Shown here piece after piece: positions 35,282-44,789 of a stretch of 64,000 bases of DNA. Below the pieces are notes generated by a model that had not been told where the DNA came from, ran no database searches, and was given only the letters and a program-made list of their open reading frames with translations. Numbering within the stretch: the stretch's first letter is position 1; the number at the start of each line of letters is the position of its first letter. This stretch comes from Aestuariirhabdus litorea (GTDB lineage Bacteria > Pseudomonadota > Gammaproteobacteria > Pseudomonadales > Aestuariirhabdaceae): the NCBI RefSeq assembly GCF_003864255.1, contig NZ_QWEZ01000001.1, positions 124,001-188,000 of the forward strand, given 5' to 3'. Made by a program: the position numbers and the translations under genes.

Positions 35282-35914
35282 TTACTCCTCGGAGGCACCC
35301 TCTTCATCGCTTTCGCTGGCAGCTTCTTCTTTACCGCCACGGGTGGCCTGTACAGAAGCGACGGCGAGGTCGTGGTCCAGACCCAGCTGAACCAGGGCAA
35401 CACCCTTGGGCAGCTTGATATCGCTCAGGTGGACGATGTCGCCCAGATCCAGCGCGCCCATGTCCACTTCGATGAACTCAGGCAGGTCAGCTGGCAGGCA
35501 GCGGATCTCAACCTCGATGAGGTTGTGGGTGACGGCACCACCGCCCAGCTTAACGCCCTTGCAGCTCTCTTCGTTGAGGAAGTGCAGGGGAACGTGGGTG
35601 GTCAGCTCGTGGTCAGCGGATACGCGCAGGAAGTCAGCGTGGAGTACCACCGCCTTGGCGGGGTGACGCTGAAGATCCTTGAGGATCACCTTCTCCTTGG
35701 CGCCATCGACGTTCAGGGTCAGGATGTGAGAGTAGAACGCCTCGTTCTCCAGGGCCTTGACCATATCCTTGTGGGGAATGCTGATCTGGGTAGGGGCCTT
35801 GTCAGCACCGTAGATGATGGCGGGCATCAGGTTGGCGTTACGACGCAGGCGGCGGCTCGCACCTTTCCCCAGGTCAGCACGCGCTTGGGCGTTCAGTTCG
35901 AATTGGTTAGACAT
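35282..35914 (-). CDS. rplY: Ribosomal protein bL25, long CTC form
   Basis: The 210-residue protein combines the 5S-rRNA-binding L25 domain ([20 protein letters not shown]) with the TL5/CTC C-terminal beta domain ([18 protein letters not shown]) and an acidic tail (about the last 15 residues, Glu/Ser-rich). E. coli has only the first domain. The gene has a leader of about 140 bases after the prs terminator, so it probably has its own promoter. Confidence 0.94.
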   Translation of the reverse strand: MSNQFELNAQARADLGKGASRRLRRNANLMPAIIYGADKAPTQISIPHKDMVKALENEAFYSHILTLNVDGAKEKVILKDLQRHPAKAVVLHADFLRVSADHELTTHVPLHFLNEESCKGVKLGGGAVTHNLIEVEIRCLPADLPEFIEVDMGALDLGDIVHLSDIKLPKGVALVQLGLDHDLAVASVQATRGGKEEAASESDEEGASEE

Positions 35915-36052
35915 AAGTGTCTCCTAAAAGTTATGACGTCGGGCTTTGCGACCAAGCTCCGGCGTGGGTCTTCTCGACTGCAGGGTGCAAAATCGAGGGC
36001 GCGCATCATAGCCTATTTTTCGCCACATGGCCCGAAAAAAATGCAATGAGCA

Positions 36053-36089
36053 CAAAAAACAAACGGCCCGCCACCTCGGTAGCGGGCCG
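36053..36089 (-). terminator. Intrinsic terminator of prs
   Basis: On the minus strand the stem CGGCCCGC/GCGGGCCG (36089-36082 with 36071-36064) is followed by TTTGTTTTTT. It lies 22 bases after the prs stop, separating prs from rplY. Confidence 0.88.
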
Positions 36090-36111
36090 GTTGGGTATGG
36101 TCAGCAAGCGC

Positions 36112-37053
36112 TTAGCGGAAGATCGCGCTCAGCGACTCCTCGTTGCTGATGCGGCGAACGGATTCACCGATCAGGGGCGACATATCGAGCTGGCGGATGC
36201 GCTCACAGGCTTCCCCGGCGGCGGTCAGCGGGATAGTGTTGGTCACCACCAGCTTATCGAGCACCGAGTTATTGAGGTTTTCGATGGCTCGGCCGGAGAG
36301 CACCGGGTGGGTGCAGTAGGCATAGACGGCGGAAGCACCGCGATCCTTGAGGGCGGTAGCGGCCTGGCACAGGGTGCCGGCGGTATCCACCATATCGTCG
36401 ACCAGGATACAGGTCCGGTCGGAAACGTCGCCGATCAGGTGCATCACCTCCGCCTTGTTGGCTTCGGGGCGACGCTTGTCGATGATCGCGAGATCGGTGT
36501 CGAGTTTCTTGGCCAGGGCTCGGGCACGTACCACGCCGCCGATGTCCGGAGAGACGATCATCATGTTGTCGTAACCCTGGCGGGCGATGTCGTCGAGCAG
36601 GATCGGGGAGCCGTAGATGTTATCCACCGGAATGTTAAAGAAGCCCTGGATCTGGTCGGCGTGCAGGTCGACGGTCAAAACCCGGTCGATGCCCACGCTC
36701 TTGATCATATCGGCCACCACCTTGGCGCTGATGGCGACCCGGGTGGAGCGTGGACGACGGTCCTGGCGGGCGTAGCCAAAGTAGGGAATCACGGCGGTAA
36801 CGCGCTGGGCTGAAGAGCGGCGCAGCGCGTCGGCCATCACAATCAGTTCCATCAGGTTGTCGTTGGTGGGCGCGCAGGTGGACTGGACGATAAATACATC
36901 CTTGCCGCGAACGTTGTCCCGGATCTCTACCGCTACTTCGCCATCGCTGAAGCGTCCTACTTTGGCGTCTCCCAAGGGGATATGCAGATGTTCAGTGACG
37001 CGTTTAACCAGCTCCGGGTTGGAGTTCCCGGCGAAGACCATCATTTTGGACAC
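36112..37053 (-). CDS. prs: Ribose-phosphate pyrophosphokinase
   Basis: The 313-residue enzyme has the ATP/ribose-5-phosphate signatures [22 protein letters not shown] and [11 protein letters not shown], and the PRPP loop [11 protein letters not shown]. It makes PRPP for nucleotides, His and Trp; hpt and upp in this window use PRPP. It follows tRNA-Gln on the same strand by about 100 bases and ends at a strong terminator. Confidence 0.96.
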   Translation of the reverse strand: MSKMMVFAGNSNPELVKRVTEHLHIPLGDAKVGRFSDGEVAVEIRDNVRGKDVFIVQSTCAPTNDNLMELIVMADALRRSSAQRVTAVIPYFGYARQDRRPRSTRVAISAKVVADMIKSVGIDRVLTVDLHADQIQGFFNIPVDNIYGSPILLDDIARQGYDNMMIVSPDIGGVVRARALAKKLDTDLAIIDKRRPEANKAEVMHLIGDVSDRTCILVDDMVDTAGTLCQAATALKDRGASAVYAYCTHPVLSGRAIENLNNSVLDKLVVTNTIPLTAAGEACERIRQLDMSPLIGESVRRISNEESLSAIFR

Positions 37054-37156
37054 GGTGATTACCTTTGGGGTGCGGTGGGAAGTAATAGTTTGCTACCAGG
37101 TGAGGAGTCTCTATCGGATGTATCTAACATAGTAGCAGGCCGGTGGAGATCTGAAA

Positions 37157-37231
37157 TGGCTGGGGTGGCAGGATTCGAACCTACGCATGCTGGGATCAAA
37201 ACCCAGTGCCTTACCGCTTGGCGACACCCCA
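37157..37231 (-). tRNA. tRNA-Gln (anticodon TTG), copy 2
   Basis: It is identical in all 75 bases, including CCA, to the copy at 33221. It lies between ispE and prs, its usual site in Pseudomonas-like genomes, and is likely cotranscribed with them. Flanking bases differ from those of copy 1, so the duplication is confined to the tRNA itself. Confidence 0.95.
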
Positions 37232-37260
37232 GTAGTCGTTGAAATGCGACGGCGCGAATT

Positions 37261-38124
37261 TTAAAGGGTTTCGGTTTGTATTTGCAAGTGCTGGTGGAGT
37301 GGTGAGCGGTTGTGACCCCGGCAGACGAACCCCTCCATCCCCTCTGGCCGTTGCTCAAGCGCCCGTTGAGCCTCCTCCTCGCTCTCAAAGGGGCAGAAGA
37401 GGCTGGCACCGGTGCCGGACATGGCGCCACGCCCAAGGCCCTTAAGCCAGCTGAGGCCCCGTTCAATCTCGGGGTAGAGGCGGCGGACCAGGGCTTCACA
37501 GTCGTTACCGCAACGCCCCTCGGCGTAGTCCTGCCACTGCACAGGGGGGCTGTTGCGGGTCAGGTCCGGGTGGCCAAACACGGCGGCGGTTGCGACCTCG
37601 CAGCCCGGCAGCAGTAGCAGGTACCAGGGGGTGGGTGGGCTGGCGGGCTGGAGCTTTTCGCCGACCCCCTCGGCCCAGGCGGCGAAGCCGCGCACAAACA
37701 CCGGTACGTCGGCTCCCAGCTGCAGTGCCAGGGCGGCCAGCTCGGGGAGGGGCAGCTCGGTATCCCACAGCCGGTTGAGGGCGATCAGTGTGGTGGCGGC
37801 GTCGGAGCTACCGCCCCCCAGTCCGCCCCCCATGGGCAGACGTTTCTGTAGCTGGATCACGGCGCCCTGGCGGGTTCCGGTGGCCTGTTGAAGAAGCCGG
37901 GCGGCGCGCACGATCAGGTTCTGCTCGGCTGGAACGCCGGGTAGCTCCGGGCTCAGCAGGATGCGGGAGTCTTTGGGGGTGGTCCTGAAACTCAGGCGGT
38001 CCCCCAGGTCAAGAAACTGGAACAGGGTCTGCAGCTCGTGGTAGCCGTCCGCGCGGCGACCGGTGATGTGCAGGAAAAGGTTGATCTTGGCCGGTGCGGG
38101 CAGGTGGTTCAGTTCTCGGGACAT
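37261..38124 (-). CDS. ispE: 4-diphosphocytidyl-2-C-methyl-D-erythritol kinase
   Basis: The 287-residue GHMP kinase shows PAPAKINLFLHITGRRADGYHE at the start, the ATP loop LPMGGGLGGGSSDAA and a C-terminal GRGAMSGTGASLF. It is the fourth step of the MEP isoprenoid pathway. It starts two bases after lolB, in the conserved lolB-ispE-tRNA-prs order. Confidence 0.95.
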   Translation of the reverse strand: MSRELNHLPAPAKINLFLHITGRRADGYHELQTLFQFLDLGDRLSFRTTPKDSRILLSPELPGVPAEQNLIVRAARLLQQATGTRQGAVIQLQKRLPMGGGLGGGSSDAATTLIALNRLWDTELPLPELAALALQLGADVPVFVRGFAAWAEGVGEKLQPASPPTPWYLLLLPGCEVATAAVFGHPDLTRNSPPVQWQDYAEGRCGNDCEALVRRLYPEIERGLSWLKGLGRGAMSGTGASLFCPFESEEEAQRALEQRPEGMEGFVCRGHNRSPLHQHLQIQTETL

Positions 38125-38126
38125 GG

Positions 38127-38726
38127 TTAACTGCCGGGATTCCAGTCGTTAATGATAAAGGTGAGTCGGGCTGCGGGTCCCTCGGCCACCAGTCGCCCGG
38201 GCAGCTGCCAGTTGCCAACCTGTTGGTAACGGCTGAAGTGCAGGGACCAGTCACCCTGTTGAAGGCTTTCCAGCAATCCCTGGCCGTTGAGTGTGTGCGC
38301 GCTGCTGCCGGGGGCGGGAATCCCCCGGATCCAGTAGTAGAGGTTGGATACCGGCAGTTCCCATCCCAGCTCCTCCAGCAACAGCTCCTCGGCGGAGCCG
38401 GAGTATCGGGTTTCGTCGTCGGCGGTGCTGAGGGCAAGGCCCTCGGGAGAGCCCTGCAGCAGGGCCAGGGTCTGGCCGATCACCGAAGCGATGCGGATAC
38501 GGTAGTGGACGCTGTGCTGCTCCCAGTTAAGGTGAACCGACGCGCTTTTGGGTTGGGTGCGGATCCCCAATTTCCCGGACAACTGCCACTGGGTCAGGGC
38601 GTGCATACGCAACTGGTGCGATCGCCAATGTTGCTCCCGCAGGGCGTCGGGCACGACCTGGGGAGGCGGCGGCAGGGTGCTGCAGGCGCTGAGCAGGAGC
38701 AGTAATAGAAGGGGGAGCAGGCGCAT
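38127..38726 (-). CDS. lolB: Outer-membrane lipoprotein receptor LolB
   Basis: The 199-residue lipoprotein has a Leu-rich signal and lipobox LSAC (Cys15). The mature protein shows LSGKLGIRTQPKSASVHLNWEQ and TRYSGSAEELLLEELGWELPVSNLYYWIRG, typical of LolB. It takes lipoproteins from LolA and inserts them in the outer membrane. Many lipoproteins in this window depend on it. Confidence 0.92.
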   Translation of the reverse strand: MRLLPLLLLLLLSACSTLPPPPQVVPDALREQHWRSHQLRMHALTQWQLSGKLGIRTQPKSASVHLNWEQHSVHYRIRIASVIGQTLALLQGSPEGLALSTADDETRYSGSAEELLLEELGWELPVSNLYYWIRGIPAPGSSAHTLNGQGLLESLQQGDWSLHFSRYQQVGNWQLPGRLVAEGPAARLTFIINDWNPGS

Positions 38727-38730
38727 GGGG

Positions 38731-40485
38731 TCAGCTGGGGTTCAGGCGTTCCATGACCGCTTTGAGCAGCTCGCTGTCGGGGTATTGCTGCAGCGCTTTT
38801 TGCCACAACTCAAGGGCTTGCTGGCGGCGCTCCATCACCCATAACACCTCCACCAGGTGGGCGGCGATCTCATGATCGGGCATCAGGGCGTAGGCCTGCT
38901 CGAGCAGTTTGAGCGCGCTTTCGTAGTGGCCAAGGCGAAACTCCACCCAACCCATGCTGTCGATTACGGCGGGGTCGTTGGGGTTGAGGGCCATGGCTTT
39001 GCGCACCAGCTCGGCCGCCTCCTGGTAGCGATCGGTGCGATCGGCCAGGGTGTAGCCCAGGGCGTTGAGGGCGATGGCGTGCTCGGGGTCGATCTCGAGA
39101 ATGGTTCGCAGGTCGCGCTCCAGCTTCTCGAGGTCGGAATTTTTATCGGCCAGCATGGCGCGGGCATAGAGCAGTCGGGTGTTACGTGGGTAGAGCTCCA
39201 ATGCTTCGCTGAGGGTGGTGTCGGCGGCATCGTACTCGCGCTGCTCAATCAGGACCTCCGACTCGAGCATAAACAGCGGGATACGAAACTGCGGGTACTG
39301 GTCCCGCGCCTGGCGCAGGTACAGCTGTGCCTCGGACCAGCGTTCGCGGTCGGCCAAAAGCTTGCTGAGCTGGCTGTAGGCGGGCAGAAACTCTTCACCG
39401 CCGCCAACCTGGAGGTAGTGGTCGCGCGCCTCCTGCCACTGGTCGCGATTTTCCGCCAGCCGACCCAGGTAATAGTGTGCGCTGTCCTCCTGCTCGCCTT
39501 GCTGCAGAAGCAGGTTCAGGTAGCGCTCCGCCTCCTCCAGCTGGTTGCCCTCCAGTGCGGTGAGGGCGATCGAGAGGGTCAGGTCGCTGTCGTTGGGAGA
39601 GCGCTCATGCAAGCGCTTGAACTGGGACAGGGCGTCTTCGGGTTGACCCAGCTCCAGTAGTACCCGCCCGTAGAGCAGTCGCAGGCGTTGATCCTGGGGG
39701 CTGTCGGCGAGCGCCTTTTTCAGGTTGTCCGCCGCCTCCTGGTTGCGGCCGATGCGATGCAGCAGGCGGTTTTTGTGCAGCCGTCCCTGACGGTTGTGGG
39801 GGTCGGCACGGAGCAGTTGTTGCAGCTGTTCAAGGGCCTCATCGTACTGCTGGTCATGCTCAAGCAGCAGCGCCCGAGCCAGCATCAGTTGGACGTGGTC
39901 GGGATGGTCGCGCAGCGTCTCCTCGATCATCGCCTGCATAGCCTGGCGTTGGGGTGGAGGAAGAGTTTCGGCGCGGGCGGCCAGCAGGTCGAAGTGGGTG
40001 TCGCCCCCGAGGTCGAGAACGCGCTGCATCAGGTTGGCCGATTCGGTCAGGTCGCCGGCGTTGGCCAGTTCAAGGGCATAGGTCTCCAGTGCCTGACGGT
40101 TATCGGGGTCGGTTTCGGCCCAGATCCGGGCGGCTTCGAGGGCGGCCTGGCGCGCACCTATATAGTGGGCAATACGCAGGGCGCGCTCGGCGATTCCGGG
40201 GTCGCGGGTATGGTTAGCCTGCTCCAGGTAGTTGCCAAGGCTGATGTCGAGCCGCTCCCGGTGGCCGGCGAACTCGGCGACCAGCAAGGCGTAGAGCGTC
40301 TCCTTCTCGAAGGGAATAGTCGGCGCCTGCTGGCGGGTGATGGGGTGAATGTCATGATACCCTCGCGGCGCCGCCTCAGGGGAAGGGGGGGTGGTTGTAC
40401 AGCCTGTCAGCAGCAGGGTTGCTAGGATGCCGGGAATCGCCTTTCGTGGGCCTGGTGTCATGTTGGAGAGGGGTGCCTGAGTCAT
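38731..40485 (-). CDS. TPR-repeat lipoprotein upstream of lolB
   Basis: The 584-residue protein begins with a signal peptide and lipobox LLTGC (Cys at about residue 29 from the first Met). If the second Met (nine codons in) is the start, the signal is cleaner. The rest is built of many tetratricopeptide repeats, for example YDEALEQLQQLLRADPHNRQ and GHYESALKLLEQAYALMPDH. It matches the TPR protein found between hemA and lolB in Pseudomonas. A scaffold role at the outer membrane is likely; partners unknown. Confidence 0.85.
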   Translation of the reverse strand: MTQAPLSNMTPGPRKAIPGILATLLLTGCTTTPPSPEAAPRGYHDIHPITRQQAPTIPFEKETLYALLVAEFAGHRERLDISLGNYLEQANHTRDPGIAERALRIAHYIGARQAALEAARIWAETDPDNRQALETYALELANAGDLTESANLMQRVLDLGGDTHFDLLAARAETLPPPQRQAMQAMIEETLRDHPDHVQLMLARALLLEHDQQYDEALEQLQQLLRADPHNRQGRLHKNRLLHRIGRNQEAADNLKKALADSPQDQRLRLLYGRVLLELGQPEDALSQFKRLHERSPNDSDLTLSIALTALEGNQLEEAERYLNLLLQQGEQEDSAHYYLGRLAENRDQWQEARDHYLQVGGGEEFLPAYSQLSKLLADRERWSEAQLYLRQARDQYPQFRIPLFMLESEVLIEQREYDAADTTLSEALELYPRNTRLLYARAMLADKNSDLEKLERDLRTILEIDPEHAIALNALGYTLADRTDRYQEAAELVRKAMALNPNDPAVIDSMGWVEFRLGHYESALKLLEQAYALMPDHEIAAHLVEVLWVMERRQQALELWQKALQQYPDSELLKAVMERLNPS

Positions 40486-40584
40486 TCACGGAAGTTGTGC
40501 CCACATGATGACACAAGCGATAGCCTAAACCCATAGCCGACAGGTCGCGGGCTGTGACGCAGCCAGTGAATTATCGGGTGGTTG

Positions 40585-40613
40585 TTGAAGTTAGCGGCTA
40601 TCCGTAGGAAAAT
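40585..40613 (+). promoter_or_regulatory. Candidate sigma-70 promoter of hemA
   Basis: TTGAAG (40585-40590) and GAAAAT (40608-40613) are 17 bases apart, each with four of six consensus bases. The start point would be near 40620, 66 bases before hemA. The remaining divergent region to 40486 shows no better match. Confidence 0.3.
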
Positions 40614-40685
40614 TCCCCCCTTTTCTCCCATGGCCTTTTGTAATGAAGCGTCGCTTCAGCCGGGGCAGGTAATAAGCGGGAAGGT

Positions 40686-41945
40686 ATGGGTTTTCTAGCG
40701 ATAGGCATTAATCACAAGACGGCATCCATCGAGGTCAGGGAGCGGGTCTCCTTTGCGCCCGAGCAGATGGTTGAGGCTCTGGGGCAAGCACGGCAGCTGG
40801 CACCGGTGTCGGAGGTTGCGATCCTCTCAACCTGCAATCGCACTGAACTCTATTGCAGCACTCGCGAAAATGACCATCAGGCGGTCATCCAGTGGTTGGC
40901 CAACTATCACAGCCTGAATGCTGAAGAGCTGGAGCGCTGCAGCTACGTTCATCGCGATTCTGAGGCCGTGCGGCACATGATGCGGGTGGCCAGCGGGCTC
41001 GACTCCATGGTGCTGGGGGAGCCGCAGATCCTCGGGCAGCTGAAATCCAGTTTTGCCGTTGCCCGCGAAGCCAACAGCATTGGTGCCGAACTGGGGCGTC
41101 TGTTCCAGACTACCTTTTCCATGGCCAAGCGGGTGCGTACCCACACTACCATCGGTGAGAACCCGGTGTCGGTCGCTTATGCTGCGGTAAGCCTGGGCAA
41201 GCAGATCTTTGCCGATATGTCCCGCAGCAACGCCTTGCTGGTGGGGGCGGGGGAAACCATCGAGCTGGTTGCCCGCCACCTGCGCGAAGCGGGGGTGCAA
41301 CGTATCGTAGTCGCCAACCGGACCCTGGAGCGGGCCAAACGCCTGGCCCAGGAGTTTGATGCCCACGCCATCCTGTTGTCGGATATTCCCGAGCACCTGG
41401 TGGACTCCGATATCGTCATCGCCTCCACCGCCAGCCAGCTGCCGATCCTCGGAAAGGGGGCGGTTGAACGGGCCCTGAAACGGCGTAAACACCGGCCGAT
41501 CTTCATGGTCGATATCGCGGTACCCCGGGATATCGAACCCGAAGTGGGTGAGCTGTCGGATGTCTACCTCTATACGGTGGACGATCTGCGCGAGGTGGTG
41601 GAGGAGAACCAGAAAACCCGCCAGAAGGCTGCCGAGTCCGCCGAGCAGATGGTGCAGGAGGGAGTGCAGGAGTTTGAAATCCGCCAGCGTGAGCTCGATG
41701 GTGTCGAGGTGCTCAAGGCCTATCGCCAGCAGGCCGAACAGATCAAACAGAGCGAGTTGGAAAAGGCGCTCAAACAGCTTGAGAGGGGCGAGTCGGCCGA
41801 AGCGGTGTTGACACAGTTGGCGCGTTCGCTGACCAACAAGATGGTCCACGCACCCAGCATCCAGATCAAGAAAGCCAGCGCCGAAGGGCGCAAGGAGCTG
41901 GTGGAATGGACCCAACAGCTGTTCCAGTTAGACCCCCAGGACTAA
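40686..41945 (+). CDS. hemA: Glutamyl-tRNA reductase
   Basis: The 419-residue enzyme has the nucleophile Cys50 in [10 protein letters not shown], the substrate motif [16 protein letters not shown], an NADPH fold at [15 protein letters not shown] and a C-terminal dimer helix rich in Glu/Gln. It starts tetrapyrrole synthesis from glutamyl-tRNA. It heads hemA-prfA-prmC-moeB with gaps of 6 bases or fewer. Confidence 0.96.
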   Translation: MGFLAIGINHKTASIEVRERVSFAPEQMVEALGQARQLAPVSEVAILSTCNRTELYCSTRENDHQAVIQWLANYHSLNAEELERCSYVHRDSEAVRHMMRVASGLDSMVLGEPQILGQLKSSFAVAREANSIGAELGRLFQTTFSMAKRVRTHTTIGENPVSVAYAAVSLGKQIFADMSRSNALLVGAGETIELVARHLREAGVQRIVVANRTLERAKRLAQEFDAHAILLSDIPEHLVDSDIVIASTASQLPILGKGAVERALKRRKHRPIFMVDIAVPRDIEPEVGELSDVYLYTVDDLREVVEENQKTRQKAAESAEQMVQEGVQEFEIRQRELDGVEVLKAYRQQAEQIKQSELEKALKQLERGESAEAVLTQLARSLTNKMVHAPSIQIKKASAEGRKELVEWTQQLFQLDPQD

Positions 41946-41951
41946 TCCCCG

Positions 41952-43034
41952 ATGAAAGCATCCATAGCCAGCAAGCTTGAAGGCTTGCGTGACCGTTACG
42001 AAGAGTTGGCCGCTCTCATGTCTGACCCTGAGGTGATTACCAATCAGGAGAAATTCCGCAACTTCTCGAAGGAGTACGCCGAGCTTGAGCCGGTAGTGGA
42101 GTGTTTCGCCCGCTTTACCCAGGCCGCCGAAGACCTTGAGGAGGCCCAGCTACTGCTGGATGATGGCGACGATGAGATGCGGGAGATGGCCCAGGAGGAG
42201 ATCGCCAGCAGCAAGGCGCGTTGTGCCGAGCTGGAGGTCGAATTGCAAAAGCTGCTGTTGCCCAGGGACCCCAACGACACCCACAATACCTTCCTCGAAA
42301 TCCGTGCCGGTACCGGTGGCGATGAGGCGGCGATCTTTGCTGGCGACCTGTTCCGCATGTACTCCCGCTATGCCGAGCGCCGCCGCTGGAAGGTGGAGGT
42401 GATCAGCGCCAACGAGGGTGAGCACGGAGGCTACCGTGAAATCATCAGTCGCATCGTTGGCAGTGATGTCTACGGTCGCCTCAAATTTGAGTCCGGTGCC
42501 CACCGGGTACAGCGGGTTCCGGAAACCGAGTCCCAGGGGCGCATCCACACCTCGGCCTGTACGGTTGCGGTGATGCCTGAGCCGGAAGAGGCCGATGCCA
42601 TCGAGATCAACAAGAACGACCTGCGTATTGACACCTTCCGCGCCTCCGGTGCCGGTGGACAGCACGTCAACAAAACCGATTCGGCGATCCGCCTGACCCA
42701 CTTGCCCACTGGCATCGTGGTGGAGTGCCAGGATGAACGCTCGCAGCACAAGAACCGCGCCAAGGCGATGGCGCTGCTGGCGGCCCGCATCAACAGCGCC
42801 GCCGATGAGGTAGCGCGCAAGGAGGTGGCGGACCAGCGCCGCAGCCTGGTGGGCAGTGGCGATCGCTCCGAGCGGATTCGCACCTACAACTACCCCCAGG
42901 GGCGGGTCACTGACCACCGCATTAACCTGACCCTGTATAAACTTCCGGAGATCATGGAGGGGGATGTTGACCCGGTGATCGAAGCCCTGCTGCAGGAGCA
43001 CCAGATGGACCTGCTGGCGACCCTCTCCGAGTGA
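41952..43034 (+). CDS. prfA: Peptide chain release factor 1
   Basis: The 360-residue factor carries the stop-codon tripeptide region [10 protein letters not shown] (PxT class, reads UAA/UAG) and the hydrolytic GGQ at residues 235-237 ([13 protein letters not shown]). Length is normal. Its GGQ glutamine is the expected substrate of PrmC, encoded next. Confidence 0.96.
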   Translation: MKASIASKLEGLRDRYEELAALMSDPEVITNQEKFRNFSKEYAELEPVVECFARFTQAAEDLEEAQLLLDDGDDEMREMAQEEIASSKARCAELEVELQKLLLPRDPNDTHNTFLEIRAGTGGDEAAIFAGDLFRMYSRYAERRRWKVEVISANEGEHGGYREIISRIVGSDVYGRLKFESGAHRVQRVPETESQGRIHTSACTVAVMPEPEEADAIEINKNDLRIDTFRASGAGGQHVNKTDSAIRLTHLPTGIVVECQDERSQHKNRAKAMALLAARINSAADEVARKEVADQRRSLVGSGDRSERIRTYNYPQGRVTDHRINLTLYKLPEIMEGDVDPVIEALLQEHQMDLLATLSE

Positions 43035-43038
43035 TGCA

Positions 43039-43905
43039 ATGAAGCGCACGATTGCCCAGTGGCTAGAGACGGATCACGGCCTGGGGGCGGTCAGCGATAC
43101 CCCCCGCCTCGATCTTGAGCTGCTGCTGTGCCGGGTGCTCGGAAAAGAACGCAGTTACCTCTTTACCTGGCCCGATGCGGCCCTGGATGCGGCCCAGCAG
43201 GCCGCCCTGGAAGGTCTGCTGCAGCGGCGCCTGGCGGGCGAGCCGATCGCCTATATTACCGGCCAACAGGGGTTCTGGTCGCTGGATCTTGAGGTTAACT
43301 CCAGCACCCTGATCCCCCGTCCTGAAACCGAACTGCTGGTGGAGGTGGCGCTCTCCCTGCTGGCGGATCGAGCCGGGTCCCCCTGCCGGGTGGCCGACCT
43401 GGGTTCGGGGAGTGGCGCCATCGCCCTGGCCCTGGCCTGCGAGCGCCCGGCCTGGAGTCTGGTCGGGGTCGACCGGGTGGCCGAGGCGGTGGCACTGGCC
43501 AACAACAATGCCGAGCGCCTGCGGCTGCCCAATGCCTGCTTTGTGCAGGGGAACTGGTGTTCCGGCCTGGCGCTGCCCGCCTTCGACCTGGTCGTCAGTA
43601 ATCCACCCTATATCGATGCCGCTGACCCCCATCTGGGGCAAGGGGATGTCCGCTTTGAGCCCCGCTCAGCGCTGGTGGCCGGGCAGCAGGGGTTGGCGGA
43701 TATCCGCACCATCAGTGAGCAGGCCAGGGATTATCTCAGCCCCGGCGGCTGGCTGCTGTTTGAACACGGCTTCGAGCAGGGAGCCGCGGTGAGGGAGCTG
43801 ATGCAGTCCCTCGGCTATGCTGAGGTGGCCACCCGCCAGGACCTGGCGGGCCTGGATCGGGTGACACTGGGGCGCTGGATGGAGAGGGGAGAAGCGGGAA
43901 AATGA
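43039..43905 (+). CDS. prmC: Release-factor glutamine methyltransferase PrmC
   Basis: The 288-residue enzyme has an N-terminal helical recognition domain, a SAM domain with VADLGSGSGAIALALA, and the catalytic NPPY at about residues 188-191. It methylates the GGQ glutamine of RF1 and RF2. It overlaps moeB by 4 bases. Confidence 0.95.
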   Translation: MKRTIAQWLETDHGLGAVSDTPRLDLELLLCRVLGKERSYLFTWPDAALDAAQQAALEGLLQRRLAGEPIAYITGQQGFWSLDLEVNSSTLIPRPETELLVEVALSLLADRAGSPCRVADLGSGSGAIALALACERPAWSLVGVDRVAEAVALANNNAERLRLPNACFVQGNWCSGLALPAFDLVVSNPPYIDAADPHLGQGDVRFEPRSALVAGQQGLADIRTISEQARDYLSPGGWLLFEHGFEQGAAVRELMQSLGYAEVATRQDLAGLDRVTLGRWMERGEAGK

Positions 43906-44651
43906 TGAACGACGAGCAGTTGCTGCGTTACAGCCGGCAGATCATGATGCCGGAGGTCGAGATCGCCGGCCAGGAGCGCCTGCTCGCGAGCCGCGTCCTG
44001 GTGATCGGGCTGGGGGGCTTGGGTTGCCCGGTGGCGATCTACCTGGCCGCCGCGGGGGTGGGGGAGCTGGTGCTGGTCGATGATGATCGGGTAGAGCTGA
44101 CCAACCTGCAGCGCCAGATTGCCCATTTTGAAACCGATATCGGCCGTTCCAAAGTGGAGTCGGCCGCGGCCACCCTGGCCCAGGTCAACTCCGGGGTGCG
44201 GGTGACCACCCGCCATGAGCGCCTCGATGAGGGCGCTTTGGCTGAGGCGGTGGCCGGGGTCGACCTGGTGGTGGACGCCACCGATAATTTTGCAACCCGC
44301 TTTGCCATCAACCGGGCCTGTGTCGCCCATCAAAAGCCGCTGGTATCCGGGGCGGCCATCGGCCTGTCGGGGCAGATCTCGGTATTTGATGTTCGCCATC
44401 AGGACTCCCCCTGCTACCGTTGCCTCTATCGCGAGGAGGGGACGGAAGAGCAGAGTTGCGCCCGTAACGGCGTGCTCGCTCCGGTGGTTGGGATGATCGG
44501 CACCATGCAGGCGCTGGAGGCAATCAAGGTGCTGGCGGGTATAGGTACCCCCCTGCAGGGGCGTTTGCTGATGCTGGATGCCGCAGCGGGGAGCTGGCGC
44601 GAACTCAAGCTGCGTCGTGACCCCGCCTGCCCCTGCTGTGGTTCTCGCTGA
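43902..44651 (+). CDS. moeB: E1-like adenylyltransferase MoeB (HesA/MoeB/ThiF family)
   Basis: The 249-residue protein has the ATP-binding GLGGLGCPVAIYLAAAGVG, DDDRVELTNLQRQI with the catalytic Arg, and zinc pairs CYRC and CPCC. There is no rhodanese tail. It activates the C-terminus of MoaD for molybdopterin synthesis, or ThiS in some bacteria; no moaD or thiS lies in the window. The position after prmC is conserved in Pseudomonas. Confidence 0.9.
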   Translation: MMNDEQLLRYSRQIMMPEVEIAGQERLLASRVLVIGLGGLGCPVAIYLAAAGVGELVLVDDDRVELTNLQRQIAHFETDIGRSKVESAAATLAQVNSGVRVTTRHERLDEGALAEAVAGVDLVVDATDNFATRFAINRACVAHQKPLVSGAAIGLSGQISVFDVRHQDSPCYRCLYREEGTEEQSCARNGVLAPVVGMIGTMQALEAIKVLAGIGTPLQGRLLMLDAAAGSWRELKLRRDPACPCCGSR

Positions 44652-44687
44652 GGGCGTCTCCAGCGCCGGCGGAATAATCGATTAGAT

Positions 44688-44717
44688 TTGACACTTATCC
44701 TATATTGACAGGATGAT
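44688..44717 (+). promoter_or_regulatory. Candidate sigma-70 promoter of the lipoprotein-GGDEF pair
   Basis: A perfect TTGACA (44688-44693) is followed by GATGAT (44712-44717) at 18 bases. The start point would be near 44724, about 65 bases before the chosen gene start. An inverted repeat, TGACAG with CTGTCA (within 44705-44732), overlaps the -10 region and could be an operator. Confidence 0.4.
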
Positions 44718-44789
44718 GTGTTAATTCTGTCAGAATCATAACGGTTGGCGAGGAATGCCGACCCGTGTTGGGCTGGGGCGACTCTAGGT

